A stretch of DNA of 64,000 nt from Chloroflexi bacterium AL-N1 (GTDB taxonomy: Bacteria; Chloroflexota; Chloroflexia; Chloroflexales; Roseiflexaceae), in assembly GCA_013122435.1 (NCBI GenBank), contig WYDT01000026.1:1-64000 (forward strand), written 5' to 3'. The notes below the pieces were generated by a model. That model had not been told where the DNA came from and made no database searches. It was given only the letters and a program-made list of their open reading frames with translations. Positions 29,469 to 38,629 of this stretch are shown here, piece by piece. The position numbers and the translations under genes were made by a program. Numbering within the stretch: the stretch's first letter is position 1; each line of letters begins with the position of its first letter.

Positions 29469-30791
29469 ATGATACATTATACGGATGATCGACGTTTTGC
29501 CGTGTACCCGTTTACCCAACAACATGAGGAGGAGGAGATCATCATTAGTCGTGCTGATACGGCATCTGTATTAATTTTACCAACTGATGGCGTGGAAATT
29601 CTCGATTGCCTGGCAGAGGGCATGAGTATTGGTGAACTAAACACCTATTACCACGATAAATATGATGTAACTCCTGATCTGGATGATTTCCTGAAGACCG
29701 TGGAAGACGCTGGGTTTATTCTCCCACTTGAGCCAGATCAAAGAGTTGATGCCAGCACCGTCAAGGACCTTTTTACCAATGGAACAGCCGGTCAGGTGCC
29801 ATCACCACAATTCCATTTTGACAATTTTCCTGAGTCACTGGCACGGCAACTTTTCAGCAAATACACCTTTGCTATCTGTTTTATCATCTTTGGTATCACT
29901 GGTATCGCCATCGTCCTAGAGCCATCAATTGTGCCGGGATGGCAATCATTAGTATTTACTGAACATATCACCTTGATGAATCTTAGCTTGATGTTGATCG
30001 GCTTCGTCGGGGTTGGTTTGCACGAGATGGCCCATCTGATAGCAGCTCGATCCTTGGGTATCTCCTCTCGGTTCGGTATCGGCCATCGCATGTGGGTGAT
30101 CGTCGCAGAAACCGATATGACCGGCGTGTGGATTCTGCCCCGGAATAAACGCTATATTCCCTTTCTGGCCGGTCCCTTACTCGACTTGACCATCGCCTCA
30201 GTATTACTGATCCTGCTGTTCACGGTGCAGAGCGGATGGATGACCCTCCCCGAAACCGCCCTGCTGATCATTCGGGCGCTTATCTTTGGCTATCTGTTGG
30301 GCTTGTTGTGGCAATGTTATTTTTTCCTTCGCACCGATTTTTACTATGTCATTGCCAATTATTTTGGATGTAAAAATCTGATGGAGGATGCGATCAATCT
30401 GCTCAAGAATTACAGCGCAAAGGTATTGCCATGGGTACAACCAACTGATCAATCACACATTCCACTCCAGGAACGCAAAGTCATCGGCATCTATGCCTGG
30501 GTCTGGTTGGTAGGACGGATCGTCGCATTGTCCGTGTTTGTGTTGGTCATAATCCCACTACTCTATACCTATGTCGTCATTATTGGACAAACCTTGCTCG
30601 CAGGCTATCAGGCCAACCCTTACGGATTTATCGATGTCGTGATGATCGGTGCCATCGTCCTTTCGTGGCAGGGAGTCGGCATTTTTCTTTGGATACGCAG
30701 TTTATATCAATCATGGAGACAGACACATGTCCATACAAACAAAACTTCCAACACCACTTCCCTGCGGGAAAGCAATCATTCTGGAGGCTGA
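29469..30791 (+). CDS. Membrane M50 metalloprotease with PqqD-like N-terminus
   Basis: A 440-residue polytopic membrane protein. Residues about 25-88 (TASVLILPTDGVEILDCLAE... VEDAGFI) look like a PqqD-type winged-helix domain, the fold that binds RiPP leader peptides. The membrane part has HEMAH at 185-189 (zinc-binding HExxH) and AGPLLDL (Asp239 as probable third ligand), typical of site-2/M50 proteases and of the YydH-type peptide zinc protease family. About eight hydrophobic segments are present. GGAGGAG lies 11 bases before the ATG. Its position right after the three precursors suggests it cleaves leader from core, or modifies or exports the peptides. The next gene overlaps its end by 65 bases. 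Confidence 0.85.
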   Translation: MIHYTDDRRFAVYPFTQQHEEEEIIISRADTASVLILPTDGVEILDCLAEGMSIGELNTYYHDKYDVTPDLDDFLKTVEDAGFILPLEPDQRVDASTVKDLFTNGTAGQVPSPQFHFDNFPESLARQLFSKYTFAICFIIFGITGIAIVLEPSIVPGWQSLVFTEHITLMNLSLMLIGFVGVGLHEMAHLIAARSLGISSRFGIGHRMWVIVAETDMTGVWILPRNKRYIPFLAGPLLDLTIASVLLILLFTVQSGWMTLPETALLIIRALIFGYLLGLLWQCYFFLRTDFYYVIANYFGCKNLMEDAINLLKNYSAKVLPWVQPTDQSHIPLQERKVIGIYAWVWLVGRIVALSVFVLVIIPLLYTYVVIIGQTLLAGYQANPYGFIDVVMIGAIVLSWQGVGIFLWIRSLYQSWRQTHVHTNKTSNTTSLRESNHSGG

Positions 30792-32706
30792 ACATGGTCA
30801 AGCACGTCGCACCCTCCTACAACACTGGTTGGAGGAAGCCCAGTTAAACGGTTCAAGAACATATCTATTGTCATGTTCAATGGAAGAAGACGGTCCCTGG
30901 GCCGGGTTAAACTCCTTTCTGCGGGCTATCTTCCCACAGATCGCTACTGAGGTACCCCAGATCATCCAGCATCATGCATATGAACTAGCCATGGTACTAC
31001 CCGAACTACGTGCGACGATCGAGGTGCAGAATCCAACCCTCACGGATCTCAGTTCTGACACAGAACGTACACGGAACTGGCCAGCAGACCGGGCGTATCG
31101 CATTGTCCATGGCTTGATCGACCTGATCGATACCTGGGCGGAACTCAATAACGGGATACGCCTCGTCATTGCCTGTGATGATTTTCATCATGCCGGTGCC
31201 TTAGTCCGTCTCTTTTTCGTGGAACTGCTACGTCGTCGTGGCAAACAACATGCTATGACCCTGATTGTGGCCACAGACGCTCCACAAAGTATAGATATCC
31301 AACAACAATTTGCTACAGAAGCGATTGCCCACATCATCAGGGCAGACCTGCCTGCAGATGAGTCAGTAACACCCGATCCAATAGAGATGCAACAGGCAGC
31401 GGAAGCGCTCATGAGTGAGGTGGGCAACGATGCGATCAAGCTTGAAATGTATGTCCCCAGAATCATACGCTACTGGTTAGCCAGTAACACCCCTGAAAAG
31501 GCACTACCATATCAGGTTGAAGCGCTATCAATCTACAACACACGAGGAATGTATGCCGACGCGGTCGTCTATGGTGAAGCCGCAATGGAGCAGACCAAAC
31601 AACATCATCCAGATGATATCCATAAGATCTTCCATATTTCGATCAAACTCTGCACCAGTTATTTTGGTCTCAGACACTCTCACAAGGCTTTTCCCCTCAT
31701 AAATGAAGCGTTAGAAAGAAGTACCGCTCCTGGCTACAAGGTACCTTTCACGTACTACATGGCAATGCTGTATGCACGTTATCTGCCCGAACGCGATCTA
31801 ACTAAGGCAGAGGAATATCTGGATATGGGGCTCACCGCCATTGAGCAGACCGATTTACCGGCACACGAAAAGTTTTTTCAAACAGCGTTTAATCGTAATG
31901 GCCTAGCCTTGCTCCGGCATTTTCAGCAACGCTATGATGAGGCGATTGGGCTCTGTAAGACATGCATTGAAAAACTGGATCGTCATCTCTCACCAGATGA
32001 ACATAAGCTACATCGCTCGGTTCTGCTCTACAATATTGCTCAAGTCTATGTGGCCATGGAACATTACGACGAAGCCATTACCTACTACACATCCGCAATG
32101 GAAATGGACCCCAATTATTCGGAGTACTACAACGAACGTGGCAACATCTACCTGACTAGAGAACAGTATGATCTCGCAGTAGCCGATTACACCACAGCGA
32201 TCGCTCTAAGCCCTCCATATGCAGAAGTCTGGACCAATATTGGCCAGTGTTATCGGTTGATGGGGCAGCTGCAAGACGCTGTTGCAGCCTATTCCATGGC
32301 GCTCGACCTTGAGCCACAGCAAAGTCTGGCACTCTTTGGACGGGCAGAAGCGTGGGAGGCCTTACAACAAGAAGATGCAGCCCGGAACGACTACGACACC
32401 TTATTAACCATTGATCCAACACACGTGCAAGCGCTCACACGAAAGGCGATCTATGCCTATGAGGATGGCAACTTATCAATGGCATTGCAGACGTTGAATG
32501 CGGCACTTGAACACCACACTGACGTTACAGAGCTCTACTGGAATCGCGCTACGGTCTTCAAAGATCTGGGTCGTTTCGCTGAAGCTGCCCGCGATATCAC
32601 ATCCTATCTGGATAGCTCGCTTGATGCAGATGATCGCGCTGAAGCCGAAGCCAAACTGGCCTTCCTTGAGGCGCAGACAACATCCAGAATGGAACTCCAT
32701 GCCTAG
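30727..32706 (+). CDS. TPR protein with degenerate ATPase-like N-terminal domain
   Basis: A 659-residue soluble protein. The N-terminal ~230 residues resemble an AAA/STAND ATPase, with a Walker B-like string (LVIACDDFHH) but no intact P-loop (LEAEHGQARRTLL replaces GxxGxGK[ST]). The remainder is tetratricopeptide repeats (for example HYDEAITYYTSAMEMDPNYSEYYNERGN), which bind peptides or proteins. The start at 30727 inside the M50 gene is chosen for GGAG 9 bases upstream; the 65-base overlap suggests translational coupling. It may be a scaffold for the membrane protease or a receptor for the mature peptide. No DNA-binding domain is seen. Confidence 0.8.
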   Translation: MSIQTKLPTPLPCGKAIILEAEHGQARRTLLQHWLEEAQLNGSRTYLLSCSMEEDGPWAGLNSFLRAIFPQIATEVPQIIQHHAYELAMVLPELRATIEVQNPTLTDLSSDTERTRNWPADRAYRIVHGLIDLIDTWAELNNGIRLVIACDDFHHAGALVRLFFVELLRRRGKQHAMTLIVATDAPQSIDIQQQFATEAIAHIIRADLPADESVTPDPIEMQQAAEALMSEVGNDAIKLEMYVPRIIRYWLASNTPEKALPYQVEALSIYNTRGMYADAVVYGEAAMEQTKQHHPDDIHKIFHISIKLCTSYFGLRHSHKAFPLINEALERSTAPGYKVPFTYYMAMLYARYLPERDLTKAEEYLDMGLTAIEQTDLPAHEKFFQTAFNRNGLALLRHFQQRYDEAIGLCKTCIEKLDRHLSPDEHKLHRSVLLYNIAQVYVAMEHYDEAITYYTSAMEMDPNYSEYYNERGNIYLTREQYDLAVADYTTAIALSPPYAEVWTNIGQCYRLMGQLQDAVAAYSMALDLEPQQSLALFGRAEAWEALQQEDAARNDYDTLLTIDPTHVQALTRKAIYAYEDGNLSMALQTLNAALEHHTDVTELYWNRATVFKDLGRFAEAARDITSYLDSSLDADDRAEAEAKLAFLEAQTTSRMELHA

Positions 32707-32769
32707 TGCTTAAAAGACACGTGTAGAGATGACGGCCAACATGACCTGATGTCATAACCATAGTAGTGT

Positions 32770-32792
32770 TGATTATTGGTAACAAATAATCA
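32770..32792 (+). terminator. A/T-rich hairpin after TPR gene
   Basis: TGATTATT and AATAATCA (8 bp, 7-base loop) form a perfect but A/T-rich stem between the TPR gene and the FMN reductase gene. Weak as a terminator. Confidence 0.3.
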
Positions 32793-32860
32793 GTCTGCTA
32801 TGCGGCCTACATTCATAGTTGCTCACGTACGATTATGATGAGGATATAAAGGAGGCACGC

Positions 32861-33424
32861 ATGCCAACGCATATTGTCGCAATCAATGGGAGCCTTCGTG
32901 CTCACTCACGCACAGAACTCGTGGCACACACTGTGTTACGTGGTGCCATACACGCCGATGTCACCACTGAAGTGCTCAATTTATATAGCTTCGATCTGCC
33001 ACTCTTTGACAACCGCACAGATGTGGGTACCTATCCACCCAGTGTCTGGCGCTTCCTGGAACAAATACAAGTTGCGTCAGGGTTTATCTTTGTTACACCA
33101 GTCTACCACGGAACGATGAGTGGGGCATTTAAGAATGCGTTAGATTTTCTCCACCTGGCTGAACCCAACGTGTATCAGGGCAAAGTCGTCGGGTTGGTCA
33201 GTGTGGCGGGAGGGGCTATGAGTGTGAATACCATCAATACGCTGGACTACATTGCTCGTGCGTTGAACCTGTGGCGCGCACCTACCACGGTAGCGGTCTC
33301 TGGTGACGCAATCACACCTGATGGTTGTGATCCGCACATTGCAAGACGACTGTGTACGTTAGGAAGAGAGGTACGTCAGGCCACACAGGTATTATTTGAT
33401 GCGCCTGTACTGCAATACCACTAA
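32861..33424 (+). CDS. NADPH-dependent FMN reductase family protein
   Basis: A 187-residue flavodoxin-like flavoprotein. The phosphate loop GSLRAHSRTE (9-18) and the FMN-ring loop TPVYHGTMSGAFKNALDFL are the family hallmarks. Such enzymes reduce FMN or quinones with NAD(P)H, or supply reduced flavin to a partner. The ATG at 32861 has AAAGGAGG 5 bases upstream; the longer frame to 32819 does not. It is 154 bases after the TPR gene and 55 bases before the S9 peptidase gene, so it may belong to the peptide locus, where it could act on the conserved Cys. That link is inference from position only. Confidence 0.88.
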   Translation: MPTHIVAINGSLRAHSRTELVAHTVLRGAIHADVTTEVLNLYSFDLPLFDNRTDVGTYPPSVWRFLEQIQVASGFIFVTPVYHGTMSGAFKNALDFLHLAEPNVYQGKVVGLVSVAGGAMSVNTINTLDYIARALNLWRAPTTVAVSGDAITPDGCDPHIARRLCTLGREVRQATQVLFDAPVLQYH

Positions 33425-33479
33425 AAGTGCATGCCCTGTCGCAGCATACCTTACAGAAAAGCTAAATGGAGTTATACAT

Positions 33480-35780
33480 ATGCGTTATGTGTCAATATTG
33501 TTGGTGTTGATCCTTAGTGTATCTGTCATATCCAATACCACAGCCCAATCTGCGCCTGGTGTCATTGATTTTGCGCCAGATGCCCCACTTGCACCGATTC
33601 TGTCGGAGGAAGAAGTAGCAAAAATAGCCCAGTTACAGGCCACCACAAATGTTTTCATACTGAGTCCGGTCAGTCCTGATAGGCAAACCGTCTTGACACT
33701 GCTCGGTAGAGAACTGGCCTTCTTGGATGTACAGGATGGTACAACAATCCCAATCAATGATGCGTTTTTTGGTCTGAGTCTCTTAGGTGGTCTTGCGGGT
33801 TCCTATCACTGGAGCGATACGGACACACTAGCAACGCTGGCGATCATCCCCCCCGAGGAGGAGGATGCTGCTCCCCAATTGCAGCGTGTCGAGCTCGACC
33901 GGGCTAGCGGTGCGGTAAGTACCGAGCCATTGAGTGCTATGCTCTCGGGTATGTTTATTGATGTGGCGCCGGATCTTTCCCAAATACTTGTGCTCATTGA
34001 GCCACAAACCCAAGAGGCCCCAACAACTCAAACCGTCCAACTTTCGTCATATAAGTTTGCTATTGATCCCTCGAACCCACACAATCCATTGGAGCTACAG
34101 GAACTAGAGATCACCACCCAGTCCGCCAATCTTATGCTGCTTGATACAACCACAGGCAACCTACGTACTCTGACAGAATTCCCTGCTGGTGCGGACATTC
34201 AAGGGGCCATGTGGAATCTGGCCCACAGTGAAGTGGCGGTGACCTATACCGGGGTGCGCGACCGGTTCGATGACCAGCAAGCGCTTGATGGGGCCTTACT
34301 GTCATCGCTGGTCTATCGTGATTCCATCGGGGCCTTGCCACCGGAGGATAACCCCTTCTTCCAAAACAATGAGTTGTTGTTGTTCAACCTCATGCATGAT
34401 GAGGTCCAATCCATCCATGCTGCTGATGGCAATGGTGATGTGTTTACAGCGTCAGGCAGTTGGAGCACCGATGGCGCAACATTGATGATGAAAGTCCATC
34501 AGCCAGCAATACTTGAAGGGCGTGAACATCCAATCTATCTGAGGGAAGAAAGCGTCTCCTATCGTTTCTATAATCGAGATCTCCAAGCACAGGGACAGAT
34601 TACAGGGACCGATTGGGCCCCGAGTGCGACTCATGGCACGTTTGTCTCAGCAACCACCGTGCTCTTTTCAGCAGGTACAGGGACCAACATCTGGTTGTAT
34701 ACCTACGATCTTACGACCGATACATTACGGGTGGTGAGTGAACACCCAGGGACATTCGGCCCATTCCTGGAGACAAATGCTCAGATCATTAGTGATAGTA
34801 CCCAAATTGTGTATGCATTTAACTCGTTTGTGAGTCCACCTGAATTGTATCGTAGCAATCTTGACGGAACGGAACCTCAACAACTGACACAGGTCAATGC
34901 TGCCGTTGCTGAAGCGAGTGCTACGCGGATGGATGCGGTAACCTTCACGTTAGCCAACGGCCAAACACGAGAGGGATGGCTGCTGCAACCGACCAATGCC
35001 TCATTCCCACCAAAGGATGTACCCATTGTGATGTGGCAGGAAGGTGGTCCAGGGTTCGTGATGAACAATCGCTGGGGTGCTTCAGTCGAATCTCCTTTTG
35101 CACTCTTACCTAACTTCGATATGGCAGTCTTGGTTGTACCGCTTGCTGGTCGTGAAGGGTATGGCGCAGAGGTCTTCAATACCCTGTATGATAACACCAA
35201 CTTTGGACAGATTGATATCGATGAAATGGCCGAGATCAGCCAACAGATGTTGGATGACGGCTGGGTAGCTCATGGACAGCTTGGTATCAGCGGGTGTTCC
35301 TATGGTGGATATTTTTCACTCCAGAGCATTGCTCGCTACCCCGATCTGTATGCGGCTGCCAACCCCCAATGTGCGTTGATCGATCTGGTGGTTGAGTGGA
35401 CCCGTGGCTATGCGACGACCCTGCCATTTATCCAGGGAGCATCGACTCCCTATACTGCTCCGCAGGAGTATCAGGATGATTCACCCAGCTATAACGTCGA
35501 ACAAATGGCTGCACCTGTGCTGACCTTTCATGGAACAGCAGACTTTCTGCCCATCACGCTCAATGAAAACCTGCACCAGCAACTGGTCGATCAGGAAGTG
35601 CCTGCACGAATGATTCGGTTTATCGGAGAAGGACATGGATTAGGTACTCCTTCGTCGCAGTTGTATGCGGCTCAGGAACAACTGGATTGGTTCCGTACCT
35701 ACCTGGTGGAACGTCCTGATCCCGGCCCAGGCGCTGGCCCCGATCAGTTCAGGGTAATGCTCCCGCTCATTGGTAGCTAA
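33480..35780 (+). CDS. Secreted S9 family (prolyl oligopeptidase-like) peptidase
   Basis: A 766-residue exported serine peptidase. Signal peptide about 1-24 (ending NTTAQS), then a beta-propeller-type N-terminal domain, then an alpha/beta-hydrolase domain with nucleophile Ser607 in GCSYGG, Asp in FHGTADFLP and His in GEGHGLG. S9 enzymes cut short peptides, often after Pro or as dipeptidyl/acylaminoacyl peptidases. The C-terminus FRVMLPLIGS matches the end of the giant DUF11 protein (YNVFLPLITLS). The ATG at 33480 has GGAG 9 bases upstream. It is 55 bases from the FMN reductase gene. It may trim or degrade the peptides encoded at 28.8 kb, or serve general nutrition. Confidence 0.9.
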   Translation: MRYVSILLVLILSVSVISNTTAQSAPGVIDFAPDAPLAPILSEEEVAKIAQLQATTNVFILSPVSPDRQTVLTLLGRELAFLDVQDGTTIPINDAFFGLSLLGGLAGSYHWSDTDTLATLAIIPPEEEDAAPQLQRVELDRASGAVSTEPLSAMLSGMFIDVAPDLSQILVLIEPQTQEAPTTQTVQLSSYKFAIDPSNPHNPLELQELEITTQSANLMLLDTTTGNLRTLTEFPAGADIQGAMWNLAHSEVAVTYTGVRDRFDDQQALDGALLSSLVYRDSIGALPPEDNPFFQNNELLLFNLMHDEVQSIHAADGNGDVFTASGSWSTDGATLMMKVHQPAILEGREHPIYLREESVSYRFYNRDLQAQGQITGTDWAPSATHGTFVSATTVLFSAGTGTNIWLYTYDLTTDTLRVVSEHPGTFGPFLETNAQIISDSTQIVYAFNSFVSPPELYRSNLDGTEPQQLTQVNAAVAEASATRMDAVTFTLANGQTREGWLLQPTNASFPPKDVPIVMWQEGGPGFVMNNRWGASVESPFALLPNFDMAVLVVPLAGREGYGAEVFNTLYDNTNFGQIDIDEMAEISQQMLDDGWVAHGQLGISGCSYGGYFSLQSIARYPDLYAAANPQCALIDLVVEWTRGYATTLPFIQGASTPYTAPQEYQDDSPSYNVEQMAAPVLTFHGTADFLPITLNENLHQQLVDQEVPARMIRFIGEGHGLGTPSSQLYAAQEQLDWFRTYLVERPDPGPGAGPDQFRVMLPLIGS

Positions 35781-35808
35781 ACAGCATCATGGCTATAGAA
35801 ACCATCTA

Positions 35809-35840
35809 CCATGCTCCTTATCATATGATGAGGAGCATGG
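35809..35840. terminator. 32-base near-perfect palindrome after S9 peptidase
   Basis: CCATGCTCCTTATCAT is followed directly by its complement ATGATGAGGAGCATGG (one G-T wobble). It lies between convergent genes and probably terminates transcription, although the palindrome could also be a protein site. Confidence 0.6.
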
Positions 35841-35925
35841 CTTTGTCCTATTTGGCCGTGTTGTTCTTATTGATCAAGTATGCATGAATACGGGGATGTT
35901 GTATATGTTAGATGAACAATTATCC

Positions 35926-36858
35926 CTAATCCTCTACCTGTTGACGCAACACATCAATCGCAAACTCTAAAGTCTCATCAAGTTCTTGTTGGGATAAAGA
36001 CTCGAGATCCGCACGAGCATTGTCTGCCTCACCGATCTCCTGATACACCGTCGCACGTCCCAGCAGTGCCTCGGGGTAGGCAGGCTGTAACTCGAGTGCA
36101 CGAGTAAAGTCGCCAATGGCCCGTTGTTGGTCACCACGTGCATTGTGCAGCAAACCACGTGCGTAGTAGGCATTTGCTGCACGCGGGCTCATTTCGATGG
36201 CGCTGTCAAGATCAATCCGTGCCGCTTCCAGTTCGTTCTCAGTGAAGTTGATAACCGCACGATTGTACAGCGCATCGACCTGCTCAGGATCAGCCGCGAT
36301 GGCCGCATCGTATGCGACACGCGCTCCAACAAGATCGCCGGATTCCTGCAGCGCATTCCCTTGTGCATAATAGTAAGCGTCGGCATTATCTTCCTCTAGC
36401 TTAGCCAACGCGCCATAATCACGCGCCATCGCTTGCAGATCCCGTTGCTGTTCAACGATCAACAGGCGATTCTTGTAGGCTCGAATATAACCAGGATCAA
36501 ACTCAATGGCCTTTGCATAATCTGATAAGGCTTGCTCTGTCTGTTCCAGATTGGCATGGGCTAAACCACGATTGTTCCACGCCCGCGAGTTGCCTGGATC
36601 AAGCTCAATGGCACGGGTATAATCAGCAATCGCTCCCTCATTATTACCCTGATCCAGTAAAAAATTCGCCCGCTCGTAGTATGTGCCTGCCTGGACAGTT
36701 GGTTCGGCTTCCACCTCAGCCGTGGCAATCGCATCATCATATGGTTGCACCAGCGATGTTGGCGTTGGTGGCGGCCCGCGATCAAGCAAGGGTACATCGT
36801 CACATCCGGACAGTAGCAACGCCAGAGTTACACCGAGCCCCAAAATACACCGACTCAT
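35926..36858 (-). CDS. TPR lipoprotein
   Basis: A 310-residue lipoprotein: signal peptide with lipobox LLSGC (Cys19 lipidated), a Pro/Thr linker, then about six tetratricopeptide repeats (for example NNEGAIADYTRAIELDPGNSRAWNNRG). It should sit on the outer face of the membrane as a protein-interaction scaffold. Its ATG overlaps the stop of the PBP gene (ATGA), so it is the last gene of the kinase-FtsW-PBP operon. It may hold the cell-wall synthesis complex together. Confidence 0.88.
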   Translation of the reverse strand: MSRCILGLGVTLALLLSGCDDVPLLDRGPPPTPTSLVQPYDDAIATAEVEAEPTVQAGTYYERANFLLDQGNNEGAIADYTRAIELDPGNSRAWNNRGLAHANLEQTEQALSDYAKAIEFDPGYIRAYKNRLLIVEQQRDLQAMARDYGALAKLEEDNADAYYYAQGNALQESGDLVGARVAYDAAIAADPEQVDALYNRAVINFTENELEAARIDLDSAIEMSPRAANAYYARGLLHNARGDQQRAIGDFTRALELQPAYPEALLGRATVYQEIGEADNARADLESLSQQELDETLEFAIDVLRQQVED

Positions 36859-38594
36859 GGTTGCACCCCCAGCGCTGCAGCCAGCACCTGACGCGCGACA
36901 GGCAACGCAGATCTACTCCCTTCACCACCATTTTCAACGATAACGGCGATGGCAAACCGTGGCTGCTCTACTGGCGCAATGGCCACAAACCACGAATGAG
37001 GGTCACCACTGGACACTTCAGCAGTACCAGTCTTCGCACCAATCGAGACCCCTGGTAACTCCACCGGCTTCGCATACCCAATCTCGACCGACTGCTTCAT
37101 GACTTCCCGCATTTGCTGGGCCGCCTGTGGTGAAATCACCTCACGCAGCACTTCAGGCTCTCGCTGAAACAACACTTCCTGACTTACACTATCCCGTACT
37201 CGTTCGACAATGTAGGGGCGCATCAATTTTCCATCATTCGCAATAACTGCAACCATCTGTGCCATATCCAGGGGTGTCACCAGTGCCTGTCCCTGACCAT
37301 AGGCGGTGTCGGCTAATGCAGCCTCTCGTTCGAGAAAAGCTGGTTCGGTAGCAATGCTCCCAACATCGGCCTGGACATCACGGAGATCAGGCGTAAGACC
37401 TTCCTCATTCGCATAATGTAAGCCAAAGCGTTCTGCATAATCGGCAAAACGTTCAGGGCCAAGTGCCAAGCCTAGTTGTGCAAAAGCAGTATTACAGGAA
37501 AAAGCAAATACACGATTAAGGTCTGATGGATCGCCCGTACGCTGATCCAGATTCTCAACTGCGTTCCGTACTGGTGGTGCCCCAGCTTCGGTTGGCAAGC
37601 GATTAGGGCACGTTACCTCAGCACCAGGTCCATCAATGACACCACCATCAAGCGCCGCCGCCGCCGTTAATGTTTTAATAACCGAACCGGGGGGATAACG
37701 TCCCTGCGTGGCACGATTGAGCAGTGGGCTATCAGGGTTACTGGTCAATTGCTCCCATGCCGCCTGCACCTGCGCCACATCTTCTTCACTTGCCTGATCA
37801 GGGGTCATCAACTGATTCGGGTCAAAGCGAGGATAGGTGGCAAGTGCAAGAATAGCCCCTGTACGTGGATCAAGTAACACAACCGCACCTTTACGATCAC
37901 CAAGTGCATTTTGCGCCACTCGCTGCAAACCCATATCAAGTACAAGCCGTATACCAGCAGGCGATGTTTCAACTGGCGTGCCAAGCAACCTTGACTCAAG
38001 CATCGTTGTGGGGGAGAGTACACTCATTCCCGCAAGATATTCACCATAGCTTGCTTCAATACCACTTGTACCATACAATCGACTATTAAATCCGATGATA
38101 TGACCAACGTTGGGGTCTGGATATATACGACGTCCGTCTTCTACATCAGTTATGACTATGTTATCTCGACTGAGTACATGTCCTCGTTGAGATGTATCTA
38201 TACGTACAGGCCAGACCTTTTGTGTTCCCAACGATGTACGATCAGCGGGGTCGGGTCTCCGCTCAATCTCAGGGATCGTTGTTGAAATGGGCTGGAAAAG
38301 AGTAGCAACTCGCTCACGAGTGACACTGGCCTGGCTGATCTGTTCACGTGCCAGTTGTAACGCCACAGCGGTAAACCCGAGAATAAAAACAAGTGACAAC
38401 CGGGCTAAACCACGTGTCACAAGGGGGAGTTGTTTTCCGATGAGCATCCAGGGCAGGACAGCGAGTAGTAGCAGACCGACCAGCAACTGCAAACGCCATT
38501 GGGGCGTACTCTCAACATAGAAACCGATACCGACAAGTGCGATGCCAACCACCACACCGATCCATGCAAGCACGAGTTGAAAACGCTGGGGCAT
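36855..38594 (-). CDS. Class B penicillin-binding protein (transpeptidase)
   Basis: A 579-residue peptidoglycan DD-transpeptidase. Two N-terminal hydrophobic stretches plus one near 64-80 precede a dimerisation region and the catalytic domain, which has the S304-x-x-K307 motif (PPGSVIKT), S366-C-N368 and K521-T-G523. It resembles PbpA/PBP2-type enzymes that cross-link stem peptides outside the membrane together with a SEDS glycosyltransferase. The gene lies 35 bases after the FtsW/RodA gene and overlaps the TPR lipoprotein. Extra N-terminal transmembrane segments, compared with the single anchor of most class B PBPs, are noteworthy. Confidence 0.94.
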   Translation of the reverse strand: MPQRFQLVLAWIGVVVGIALVGIGFYVESTPQWRLQLLVGLLLLAVLPWMLIGKQLPLVTRGLARLSLVFILGFTAVALQLAREQISQASVTRERVATLFQPISTTIPEIERRPDPADRTSLGTQKVWPVRIDTSQRGHVLSRDNIVITDVEDGRRIYPDPNVGHIIGFNSRLYGTSGIEASYGEYLAGMSVLSPTTMLESRLLGTPVETSPAGIRLVLDMGLQRVAQNALGDRKGAVVLLDPRTGAILALATYPRFDPNQLMTPDQASEEDVAQVQAAWEQLTSNPDSPLLNRATQGRYPPGSVIKTLTAAAALDGGVIDGPGAEVTCPNRLPTEAGAPPVRNAVENLDQRTGDPSDLNRVFAFSCNTAFAQLGLALGPERFADYAERFGLHYANEEGLTPDLRDVQADVGSIATEPAFLEREAALADTAYGQGQALVTPLDMAQMVAVIANDGKLMRPYIVERVRDSVSQEVLFQREPEVLREVISPQAAQQMREVMKQSVEIGYAKPVELPGVSIGAKTGTAEVSSGDPHSWFVAIAPVEQPRFAIAVIVENGGEGSRSALPVARQVLAAALGVQP

Positions 38595-38629
38595 ACTTTT
38601 CTATACCTCGGTATCTAAAACACACCAAA

